From: DATHVI01 sp035461385
GTDB taxonomy: Bacteria > Actinomycetota > Thermoleophilia > Solirubrobacterales > 70-9
DNA length: 52,725 nucleotides
Reading direction: 5' to 3'
Assembly: GCA_035461385.1 (NCBI GenBank)
Contig: DATHVI010000136.1
Location: 1 to 52,725, forward strand
Positions 8,073 through 16,791 of the stretch are shown here, in pieces. The translations under genes and the position numbers were made by a program. Positions within the stretch are counted from its first letter, which is position 1. Every line of letters starts with the position of its first letter. Under the pieces are notes generated by a model. The model was not told the DNA's origin. It saw only the letters and a program-made list of their open reading frames with translations, and did no database searches.

Positions 8073-8393
8073 TCAGATCTTGATCTCGATGTCGACCCCC
8101 GCCGGCAGCGCGTCGAGGCGCTGCAGCGAGTCGATCGTCTTCGGGGTCGGCTGGTGGATGTCGATCAGCCGCTTGTGGGTGCGGATCTCGAAGTGCTCAC
8201 GCGAGTCCTTGTCCTTGAACGGCGAGCGGATCACGCAGTAGATGTTGCGATCGGTGGGCAAGGGCACCGGACCGGACACGCTGGCGCCGGTTCGCTCGGC
8301 CGTCTCGACGATGTCGCGCGCAGCGCGATCGATGGCGTCGTGGTCGTACGCCTTCAGCCGGATCCTGATCTTGCTTGCTGCGATCGATGCCAA
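8073..8393 (-). CDS. rpsJ: 30S ribosomal protein S10 (NusE)
   Basis: 106 residues with the S10 pattern KIRIRLKAYDHDAIDRAARDIV and VDIEIKI. S10 is a 30S head protein and also the NusG-binding transcription factor NusE. The start is TTG at 8393 with AGGAAACG a few bases upstream. First gene of the S10 operon, preceded by a 108-nt leader with strong hairpins. Confidence 0.95.
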   Translation of the reverse strand: MASIAASKIRIRLKAYDHDAIDRAARDIVETAERTGASVSGPVPLPTDRNIYCVIRSPFKDKDSREHFEIRTHKRLIDIHQPTPKTIDSLQRLDALPAGVDIEIKI

Positions 8394-8425
8394 TTCGTTT
8401 CCTGTCGTCTGGGCTGGGCGCGAAA

Positions 8426-8493
8426 GGGCGCCGCCCCGGATGGGGCGCCGCCCCGGTCGTATCCAACAAACTCCTGCCGGCCCGAAGGCCGGC
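8426..8493 (-). terminator. tuf 3' hairpin and rpsJ leader hairpins
   Basis: Directly after the tuf stop lies a perfect 7-bp stem with a UUCG tetraloop on the minus strand (GCCGGCC-TTCG-GGCCGGC, 8476-8493). It is followed by a weakly T-rich AGTTTGTT, so termination may be partial. Between it and rpsJ is a duplicated GGGCGCCGCCCCGG (8426-8439 and 8443-8456) that can fold on itself and may be the S10 leader structure. Confidence 0.5.
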
Positions 8494-8501
8494 CCTGGTC
8501 G

Positions 8502-9686
8502 CTACTCGATGATCTCGGTCACGACCCCCGAGCCGACGGTGCGCCCGCCCTCGCGGATCGCGAACCGAAGGCCCGTGTCCATCGCGATCGGCTGGATCAG
8601 CTCGATCGACATCTGGACGTTGTCGCCCGGCATCACCATCTCCGTGCCCTCGGGGAGGTTCGCCACCCCGGTGACGTCGGTGGTGCGGAAGTAGAACTGC
8701 GGACGATACCCGGAGAAGAACGGCGTGTGGCGGCCGCCCTCCTCCTTCTTCAGGCAGTAGACCTCTGCCTTGAACTTCGTGTGCGGCGTAATCGAGCCCG
8801 GCTTGCAGAGCACCTGGCCGCGCTCGATCTCCTCCCGCTTGGTCCCGCGCAGGAGGCAGCCGACGTTGTCGCCGGCCTGGCCCTGGTCGAGGATCTTGCG
8901 GAACATCTCGACCCCGGTGACGACCGTCTTCGAGGTGTCCTTGATCCCGACGATCTCGACCTCGTCGCCGGTGTTGACGACGCCCTGCTCGATCCGGCCG
9001 GTTGCGACCGTGCCGCGCCCGGTGATCGAGAAGATGTCCTCGATCGGCATCAGGAACGGCTTGTCGAGATCGCGCTCGGGCTCGGGGATGTAGCTATCGA
9101 GCGCCTCGGCGAGCTCGAGGATCGACTTCGTCGCCTCCTCGTCCCCCTCCAGCGCCTTCAGCGCCGAGCCGCGGATGATCGGCGTGTCGTCGCCCGGGAA
9201 GTCGTACTCGTTGAGCAGGTCCTTGACCTCCTCCTCGACGAGCTCGATGATCTCCTCGTCGTCGACCATGTCGGTCTTGTTCAGGTAGACGACGACGTAG
9301 GGCACGTTGACCTGGCGGGCGAGCAGGATGTGCTCGCGCGTCTGCGGCATCGGGCCGTCGGCCGCCGAGACGACGAGGATCGCGCCGTCCATCTGCGCCG
9401 CGCCGGTGATCATGTTCTTCACGTAGTCGGCGTGGCCGGGACAGTCGACGTGGGCATAGTGGCGGTTGTCGGTCTGGTACTCGACGTGCGAGGTGGCGAT
9501 CGTGATCCCGCGCTCCTTCTCCTCAGGCGCGTTGTCGATGTCCTCGAACGACCGCTCCTCGGTGCTGCCCTTCTCGGCGAGCACCTTCGTGATCGCCGCT
9601 GTCAGCGTCGTCTTGCCGTGGTCGATGTGACCGATCGTGCCGACGTTGACGTGCGGCTTATCGCGCTCGAACTTCTCCTTGGCCAT
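8502..9686 (-). CDS. tuf: Elongation factor Tu
   Basis: 394 residues. G1 is GHIDHGKTT, G3 DCPGHADY, G4 NKTDM. EF-Tu delivers aminoacyl-tRNA to the ribosomal A-site. The ATG at 9686 has AAAGGAGCGAG immediately upstream. It is the only tuf in the window, in the usual place after fusA with a 110-nt gap (9687-9796) in which I see no gene and no clear promoter. Confidence 0.98.
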   Translation of the reverse strand: MAKEKFERDKPHVNVGTIGHIDHGKTTLTAAITKVLAEKGSTEERSFEDIDNAPEEKERGITIATSHVEYQTDNRHYAHVDCPGHADYVKNMITGAAQMDGAILVVSAADGPMPQTREHILLARQVNVPYVVVYLNKTDMVDDEEIIELVEEEVKDLLNEYDFPGDDTPIIRGSALKALEGDEEATKSILELAEALDSYIPEPERDLDKPFLMPIEDIFSITGRGTVATGRIEQGVVNTGDEVEIVGIKDTSKTVVTGVEMFRKILDQGQAGDNVGCLLRGTKREEIERGQVLCKPGSITPHTKFKAEVYCLKKEEGGRHTPFFSGYRPQFYFRTTDVTGVANLPEGTEMVMPGDNVQMSIELIQPIAMDTGLRFAIREGGRTVGSGVVTEIIE

Positions 9687-9796
9687 CTCGCTCCTTTGGT
9701 GCTCGCGGTTTCCTGAAAGTCTGCCTTGAAGTCTCTGCTAGCTCTTGAATCTCTTGCGGTCTTGGCGAACCCTGGAAGGATTACAGAACCGGTCCG

Positions 9797-11914
<2,118 letters not shown>

Positions 11915-12018
11915 GCTCTTTAGAGTGTCGTGGAGGAGTTGGTAAGAAGTTCGGAGCAGATGCGCCCGCAGGCGCCGCTAGGAGGACGTAAACCGGCCAC
12001 TGGGCGGTGATAGCGCAC

Positions 12019-12039
12019 AAAAAAGGCCCGGGACGGGCC
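12019..12039 (-). terminator. Intrinsic terminator upstream of fusA
   Basis: On the minus strand GGCCCG-TCC-CGGGCC is followed directly by T6, a textbook rho-independent terminator. It would stop transcripts arriving from rpsL-rpsG before they reach fusA, or act as an attenuator in a fusA leader. A 6-codon ORF with a GGAG upstream (12093-12073, MENRNT) lies just before it. The rest of 11915-12188 shows no gene. Confidence 0.75.
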
Positions 12040-12188
12040 GCGCGCAGTCCGCTGATCAGCCCGGAAAACGCTCTATGTGTTGCGGTTCTCCATGGAAGGG
12101 AATCTCCGCGCACGCGCCACGCACGGCGAGGCGCGAGCGACGCGTGATGATAGCAAGCGATGATCGCCGTCCCGGGATCTAGGCGGGG

Positions 12189-12962
12189 ATGAGCCGGCCT
12201 TCGCCGAGGTTCGCGGGAACGCTGCTCTCGGGCGCCGCGACGATCGCGATCGAGGTCGCCCGGATCGGCCGCGAGGTGCTGGCGATCCCAGCCGGGCTCT
12301 GGCTCGCGGCGGCGGAGATCGCCGGCGCCCTCGTGCTCGCCGGATGGCGGCTCGTCGCCCGGGCCGCGCTCTACGCCTACGGCCGGCTCGCGGCGGCGGT
12401 CAGATGGGGCCAACGCCACGTTCGACCCACCTACGGGGTGATCGCGGTCTGCGTCGCCGCCACGCTCACGCTCGGGGGCTCCCAGCTCCTCGACTACCGG
12501 GGCGTCAGCGTCGGGACGCCGTCCTACGCCGAGGTCGAGGAGATCGCGCCTCCGCCGGAAATCGATCGCGAACGGCCCTCGAGCGCCCACGCCTGGGGCG
12601 TCGGAGCGCTCGCCGCGGCCGCGCTCGCGATCGTCGCGATCGCGGTCTTCGGTCGCTGGCGGGCGGCCCGGCTGCTGGTCGGCGTCGGCATCGCGGTGAT
12701 CGCGATCAGCCTCGCCGTCGATGTCCCCCGGGGACTGGATGAGGGCGAGGCCGCGGTCGCCTACGAAGGTGCCGACGCGCTGCTGCTCGAGGGCTTCTGG
12801 GCGCAGGTCGTCTCCGGCTCGGTGCTGATCCTCTGCGGGCCACTGCTCGCGCTCCACCTGCGCAATGCCCGCGGGCGGCCGGAGCGGAGTCGGCGCCGCG
12901 ACCGGAACGCAGGCGCGGGCGCGCTCGCGCCGCCGCCGATCGGAACCGGGAGCGGCGCGTGA
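12189..12962 (+). CDS. Membrane protein of unknown function (paralogue A)
   Basis: 257 residues with five or six hydrophobic segments (about 12-30, 36-56, 80-98, 134-154, 158-176 and 203-222) and an Arg-rich tail. I recognise no family. Residues 82-222 resemble the next gene: a CVAA-type helix, a two-helix hairpin, an acidic loop starting after DVPRG/DLPDA, and a GFW motif before the last helix. It lies head-to-head with fusA and its last 4 bases overlap the next gene, implying an operon. Its position inside the str cluster is unusual. Confidence 0.75.
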   Translation: MSRPSPRFAGTLLSGAATIAIEVARIGREVLAIPAGLWLAAAEIAGALVLAGWRLVARAALYAYGRLAAAVRWGQRHVRPTYGVIAVCVAATLTLGGSQLLDYRGVSVGTPSYAEVEEIAPPPEIDRERPSSAHAWGVGALAAAALAIVAIAVFGRWRAARLLVGVGIAVIAISLAVDVPRGLDEGEAAVAYEGADALLLEGFWAQVVSGSVLILCGPLLALHLRNARGRPERSRRRDRNAGAGALAPPPIGTGSGA

Positions 12963-13579
12963 GCGCGGCGGAGGGGGCGCGGCGGCCGCGGTTGCCGCGC
13001 CCGCGCCTCGATCGCCTGCTCCCCGTCGCCTGCGTCGCCGCGGCTGCGCTCCTCGCCGCATCGGAGCTGATGACGACCTTCGAGTTCGTCCCCCCGGGGC
13101 GTGAGGCGGTCGCCGAGCAGACGGCAGGCGATCGCCACGGCTACGCGCTGGCGCTGATCGCGGCGTTCGCGGTCGCGGCGACGGTGATCGCGGTCGTCGC
13201 CCGCTCGAAGCCGGCCGCGATCGCCGTCGGCGTCGCCGGCGTCCTCGCCCTCGTCGTCGTCCTCGTCATCGACCTCCCCGATGCGGGCGCGGTCGGCACC
13301 TACGAAGACGCACGGCAGTCGTTCTTCGACGCCGAGGCGGTGCCCCAAGCGGGGTTCTGGCTCGGGCTTCTCGGAGCGCTCGCGCTCGCGGTGAGCGGGA
13401 TCGCGCTCGCGACGCTGACCCCCGAGCAGCTCGCAGCGCTGCGGCCGGGCGGGGGCGGGTCGGCGCCGCCGGGCGGCGCGCGGAGCCGAGACCGAGGACC
13501 GGAGCCCGAAGGGGCCGAGGCGGCGCAGCCGGGGCCGGGGGCGGGCGAGCGGTCGCGAGCGGCGCGCTACCAGCGGTAG
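12959..13579 (+). CDS. Membrane protein of unknown function (paralogue B)
   Basis: 206 residues, GTG start overlapping the upstream stop (GTGA). Four hydrophobic segments (about 22-40, 62-81, 86-107, 136-156) and a Pro/Gly/Arg-rich cytoplasmic-type tail. It shares with paralogue A the order helix - outside loop - helix pair - VIDLPD/AVDVPRG turn - YE.A - GFW - helix, so the two probably arose by duplication and may form a complex. Its last 13 bases run into the end of rpsG on the other strand. Confidence 0.75.
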   Translation: MSAAEGARRPRLPRPRLDRLLPVACVAAAALLAASELMTTFEFVPPGREAVAEQTAGDRHGYALALIAAFAVAATVIAVVARSKPAAIAVGVAGVLALVVVLVIDLPDAGAVGTYEDARQSFFDAEAVPQAGFWLGLLGALALAVSGIALATLTPEQLAALRPGGGGSAPPGGARSRDRGPEPEGAEAAQPGPGAGERSRAARYQR

Positions 13580-14037
13580 TGCGCGAACGCCTTGTTGGCC
13601 TGCGCCATCCGGTAGATGTCGTCCTTGCGCTTCCAGGCGCTCCCCTGCTGCTGGGTCGCGTCGAGGATCTCGTTCGCGAGCCGATCGGCCATCGACTTCT
13701 CGCGACGAGCGCGCGCGTACTGGACGAGCCAGCGGACGGCGAGGGTGCGGGCGCGCCGCGCCGGCACCTCGACCGGAACCTGGTACGTCGCGCCTCCGAC
13801 CCGCCGTGAGCGGACCTCGAGCACCGGAGTGAGCTCCCGGATCGCCTCGTCGAGGACCTCGACCGGCGACCGGCCGGTGCGCTCGCCGACGATCGCGAGC
13901 GCGTCGTAGGTCACCCGCTCGGCGAGCGACTTCTTGCCGTCGGCCATGACCTTGTTGATCACCTGCTGGACCAGCCGGCTGCGGTAGGCCGAGTCGGGCT
14001 CGACCGGCCGGATCGATGCGCGCGCTCTCCTCGCCAC
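13567..14037 (-). CDS. rpsG: 30S ribosomal protein S7
   Basis: 156 residues, the exact usual length, with GTG at 14037, three bases after the rpsL stop and with AAGAGGTAAGG upstream. It contains the S7 signatures DGKKSLAERVTYDA, VGGATYQVPVEV and the end MAQANKAFAHYRW. S7 nucleates 30S head assembly. The 3' end converges with the plus-strand membrane gene (13-base overlap), so its transcript may run antisense to that operon up to the terminator at 12019-12039. Confidence 0.96.
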   Translation of the reverse strand: MARRARASIRPVEPDSAYRSRLVQQVINKVMADGKKSLAERVTYDALAIVGERTGRSPVEVLDEAIRELTPVLEVRSRRVGGATYQVPVEVPARRARTLAVRWLVQYARARREKSMADRLANEILDATQQQGSAWKRKDDIYRMAQANKAFAHYRW

Positions 14038-14039
14038 CC

Positions 14040-14432
14040 TTACCTCTTGACGCCGTAGAGGGAGCGTCCCTGCTTGCGATCGGAGACGCCGGCGGCGTCG
14101 AGCGCCCCGCGGACGACCTTGTAGCGGACGCCCGGAAGGTCCTTGACCCGGCCGCCGCGGACGAGGACGACCGAGTGCTCCTGGAGGTTGTGGCCCTCGC
14201 CAGGGATGTAGCTGGTGACCTCCATCCCGTTCGTGAGCCGGACACGCGCGATCTTGCGCAGCGCCGAGTTCGGCTTCTTCGGCGTCACCGTCGCGACCCT
14301 CGTGCAGACGCCCCGGCGCTGCGGGGCGGCGACCTGGCGCTTGCGGCCCTGGCCGGACTTGAGGCCGGGGGTGGTGACCTTCTTCTGCGGCCGCTTGCGG
14401 CCCTTGCGGATCAGCTGGTTGGTGCTCGGCAC
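14040..14432 (-). CDS. rpsL: 30S ribosomal protein S12
   Basis: 130 residues from GTG at 14432 (VPSTNQLIRKGRKRPQKK), with the decoding-centre motifs TPKKPNSALRK and GGRVKDLPGVRYKVVRGALD intact. The streptomycin-target lysines appear wild type. The longer upstream frame is discarded: S12 begins at PSTNQL. There is no Shine-Dalgarno; a TAACCT box 8 nt upstream suggests a leaderless transcript. Confidence 0.96.
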   Translation of the reverse strand: MPSTNQLIRKGRKRPQKKVTTPGLKSGQGRKRQVAAPQRRGVCTRVATVTPKKPNSALRKIARVRLTNGMEVTSYIPGEGHNLQEHSVVLVRGGRVKDLPGVRYKVVRGALDAAGVSDRKQGRSLYGVKR

Positions 14433-14440
14433 GGCGGCGT

Positions 14441-14446
14441 AGGTTA
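14441..14446 (-). promoter_or_regulatory. -10 box for leaderless rpsL
   Basis: TAACCT on the minus strand, 8 nt before the rpsL GTG. No good -35 is seen at 17 nt. The spacing places the transcript start at or near the start codon. Confidence 0.5.
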
Positions 14447-14632
14447 GCGGGCGGGTCGATCCGCCGCGGGCGCGGACGCTGCGAACCGGCGCATCTCGGC
14501 CTCCGCCGGCGATCGTCTCGCTCACGCACGCGCAAAGTACGCCCGCTTCGCCGATCCCGCTTCGCCGATCGTGATCGGAGGCCGGCCGGCTCGGTTTCCG
14601 CGTCCGTGCGGCGACCACTACCCTCCGTGAAG

Positions 14633-15136
14633 ATGCCGTCCGACCGCCCGATTCTCGCCGTCGACGTCGACGGGGTGATCAGCCTGTTCGGCTTCGAGGG
14701 CCCGATCGAGGGGGTGCCGGGGAGGTTCCACCTGATCGACGGGATCGCGCACTGCATCTCCGACACCGCGGCCAGCGAGCTGCGGCGGCTCGGCGACGTC
14801 TACGAGCTGATCTGGGCGACCGGGTGGGAGGACCGCGCCAACGATCACCTGCCGACCCTGCTCGGGCTCCCGACCGAGCTTCCCTGCCTGCGCTTCGACG
14901 GCCGGGCGCGGTTCGGGACCGCGCACTGGAAGATCGACGCGCTCGACGAGTACGCCGGCGACCGCCCGCTCGCCTGGGTCGACGACTCGCTCGACGAGTC
15001 CTGCTACCAGTGGGCGCGGGCGCGGCGAGCACCGACCCTGCTCGTGCCGACCGAGTCCGACGTCGGTCTGACGGCGGCCCACACCGAGACCCTGCTCGAC
15101 TGGGCCGAGCGCGGCTATTCGGTCGGACCGGCCTGA
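14633..15136 (+). CDS. HAD-superfamily-like protein
   Basis: 167 residues. The N-terminal LAVDVDGVISLFG supplies the DxDG nucleophile motif (D10/D12), and AWVDDSLDESCYQWA near residue 125 resembles HAD motif IV. Members of this type are small phosphatase-like proteins whose substrate is unknown. The ATG at 14633 was chosen because TACCCT (14619-14624) lies 8 nt upstream, the same leaderless spacing as at neighbouring genes. It is divergent from rpsL and followed by a small membrane gene after 41 nt. Confidence 0.75.
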   Translation: MPSDRPILAVDVDGVISLFGFEGPIEGVPGRFHLIDGIAHCISDTAASELRRLGDVYELIWATGWEDRANDHLPTLLGLPTELPCLRFDGRARFGTAHWKIDALDEYAGDRPLAWVDDSLDESCYQWARARRAPTLLVPTESDVGLTAAHTETLLDWAERGYSVGPA

Positions 15137-15177
15137 TCGCCTCGGGCCGCCATCGGCCGGGGGGTAGACTTCCGCCG

Positions 15178-15504
15178 GTGGAGGGCTTCTGGCCGATCTT
15201 CTTCCTCGGCGTCGTGCTGAAGATCCCCGTCTTCGCATCGCTGTGGCTGGTCTGGTGGGCGGTCCGCGCGACGCCCGAGCCCGAGCAGGCGCCGCCCGAG
15301 GACGGCAGCGACCGCTTCAGGCGCTTCCGCCGCACCCCGCGGCGCCCGCGAGGGCCGCGACGCGGGCCCCATGCCCCCGACGGCATCCCGGTTCCTGCCT
15401 GCCCTCCGGGCGCGCGGACCCGGATCTTCACCCCGCCGGCGCCGGTGCGGGCCGCGCGAGCGCACGCCGCCGAGCGCGGCACGGCGGAGCCGGTCCGCCG
15501 ATAG
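15178..15504 (+). CDS. Small single-span membrane protein (hypothetical)
   Basis: 108 residues from GTG at 15178: one strong hydrophobic segment (residues 4-27, rich in Phe/Trp/Leu/Val), then an acidic stretch and a long Arg/Pro-rich tail. TAGACT (15165-15170) lies 7 nt before the GTG, which supports this start and a leaderless transcript. No family recognised. Probably an inner-membrane anchor with a nucleic-acid-like basic tail; function unknown. Confidence 0.55.
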   Translation: MEGFWPIFFLGVVLKIPVFASLWLVWWAVRATPEPEQAPPEDGSDRFRRFRRTPRRPRGPRRGPHAPDGIPVPACPPGARTRIFTPPAPVRAARAHAAERGTAEPVRR

Positions 15505-15529
15505 CGCAAGCGCCTTCGGCGTTCGGGTC

Positions 15530-15570
15530 GTTGGTGACTTCGTGGCGGTATCCGTCACCAACTCGCCACG
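15530..15570. repeat. Interleaved inverted repeats between convergent genes
   Basis: Two perfect inverted repeats are interleaved: GTTGGTGAC/GTCACCAAC (15530-15538 with 15554-15562) and CGTGGCG/CGCCACG (15541-15547 with 15564-15570). As RNA they could form mutually exclusive hairpins or, sterically unlikely, a pseudoknot; as DNA they could be a protein site or bidirectional terminator without T-runs. Confidence 0.6.
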
Positions 15571-15587
15571 CCCGAGCGGATCGGGCG

Positions 15588-16682
15588 TCAGCCCGCCGCG
15601 ATCGCCCGGTCGAGGTCGGCGATCAGGTCGGCGGCCGCCTCGATCCCGCACGAGAGCCGGACGAGGTCGGCCGGCACCGCCGCCTCCGAACCCTCGACCG
15701 ACTGGTGGGTCATCGCCTGCGGGACCTCGATCAGCGACTCGACGCCGCCGAGCGACTCGGCGAGTGAAAACAGCTCGGTGCGCGCGACCAGCCCGACGGC
15801 GTCGGGGTGGCGGAACGAGACCATCCCCCCGAAGCCGGGCCAGCGGACGTCGGAGACATCTGGCGCGCCCCGCAGGAACTCGCTCACCGCGCGGCCGTTG
15901 GCGCTGTGCCGCTCGACCCGCAGGGCCAACGTGCGCAGGCCGCGGTGGACGAGGAAGCAGTCGAGCGGCCCGGGGACGGCACCGACGGCGTTCTGGACGA
16001 ACCGAACCCGCTCGTACAGCGCGTCGTCGGCGGTGATCACGGCGCCGCCGACGACGTCCGAATGCCCGCCGAGGTACTTCGTCGTCGAGTGGACCACCGC
16101 CGTCGCCCCGAACTCGAGCGGTCGCTGGACGACCGGGGTGGCGAACGTGTTGTCGACGACGACGATCGATTCTGCTGCGAGCTCGACGATCGCCTCGACG
16201 TCGATCACGTTGAGCAGCGGGTTGGTCGGCGTCTCGACCCAGATCAGCCGAGTCTCGGGGCGGATCGCCGCTCGCACGAGATCGGGGTCGCGCTGATCGA
16301 CGAGATCGTGGGCGAGCCCGAACCGCGACAGCACCTTGTCGACCAGCCGGTAGGTGCCGCCGTAGAGGTCGAGCGGCAGGACGATGTGGTCGCCGGCCTC
16401 GAGCGCCGCGCTCAGCAGCGCATGGGTCGCCGCCATGCCGCTCGCGAACGCGACGCCGTGCCCGCCCTCGAGCTCGCCGAGCGCCCGCTCGAGCGCCGCT
16501 CGGGTGGGGTTCGCCGAGCGGGCGTAATCGTAGTCCTCGACCACCTCCCCGGGTGCCCGCTGGACGAAGGTCGAGGTCTGATGGATCGGCGGGATCACCG
16601 AGCCGTAGGTCGGATCGGGCTCGAGCCCGGCGTGCACGACGAGGGTGTCGATACGAGCGCCCACCCGTCGCGCCGCGCTCAC
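15588..16682 (-). CDS. metB: Cystathionine gamma-synthase/lyase family (PLP)
   Basis: 364 residues of the Cys/Met-metabolism PLP family. The PLP lysine is K202 in STTKYLGGHSD, with the VVDNTFATPVVQRPLEFGA context typical of cystathionine gamma-synthase/gamma-lyase. Start GTG at 16682 with GAGG upstream. It follows cystathionine beta-synthase through two tandem mini-ORFs, so the pair probably performs reverse transsulfuration (homocysteine + serine to cystathionine, then cysteine). The lyase (mccB/cth) reading is therefore as likely as synthase; sequence alone does not decide. Confidence 0.9.
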   Translation of the reverse strand: MSAARRVGARIDTLVVHAGLEPDPTYGSVIPPIHQTSTFVQRAPGEVVEDYDYARSANPTRAALERALGELEGGHGVAFASGMAATHALLSAALEAGDHIVLPLDLYGGTYRLVDKVLSRFGLAHDLVDQRDPDLVRAAIRPETRLIWVETPTNPLLNVIDVEAIVELAAESIVVVDNTFATPVVQRPLEFGATAVVHSTTKYLGGHSDVVGGAVITADDALYERVRFVQNAVGAVPGPLDCFLVHRGLRTLALRVERHSANGRAVSEFLRGAPDVSDVRWPGFGGMVSFRHPDAVGLVARTELFSLAESLGGVESLIEVPQAMTHQSVEGSEAAVPADLVRLSCGIEAAADLIADLDRAIAAG

Positions 16683-16735
16683 TGGAATACCTCACGGCAC
16701 ATGCTGGTCTCGCGACATGAATGTCGCTCGCTCAC
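16679..16735 (-). CDS. Mini-ORF 2, leader peptide candidate before metB
   Basis: An 18-codon frame, VSERHSCRETSMCREVFQ, whose GTG overlaps the stop of mini-ORF 1 (GTGA) and whose TGA overlaps the metB GTG (GTGA). It contains two Cys codons and a Met codon and a 7-bp hairpin (GCGACAT/ATGTCGC). It is a candidate sulfur-amino-acid leader peptide and coupling device. Confidence 0.45.
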   Translation of the reverse strand: MSERHSCRETSMCREVFQ

Positions 16736-16791
16736 CGGAGCACCCCACGGCACATGCTGGTCTCGCGACATGAATGTCGCTCGCTCACCGG
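16693..16791. repeat. 46-bp direct repeat, two copies, 53-nt period
   Basis: Identical 46-base units at 16693-16738 and 16746-16791, each with the inverted repeat GCGACAT-GA-ATGTCGC. The copy nearest CBS includes its stop codon. The 53-nt spacing equals 19 codons minus a 4-nt overlap, so each unit encodes one mini-ORF. Confidence 0.85.
16732..16788 (-). CDS. Mini-ORF 1, leader peptide candidate after CBS
   Basis: An 18-codon frame, VSERHSCRETSMCRGVLR, starting with a GTG that overlaps the CBS stop (GTGA) and ending in a TGA overlapping the GTG of mini-ORF 2. It differs from mini-ORF 2 only in the last few residues. See the metB leader finding. Confidence 0.45.
   Translation of the reverse strand: MSERHSCRETSMCRGVLR

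Noticed and set aside
15530..15570. H-type pseudoknot
   Set aside because: The single-nucleotide connector across a 9-bp stem is sterically poor; alternative hairpins are a better reading.
16693..16791. CRISPR-like direct repeats
   Set aside because: Only two units, a 7-nt spacer, and the repeat is coding-like with start/stop overlaps; no cas genes.
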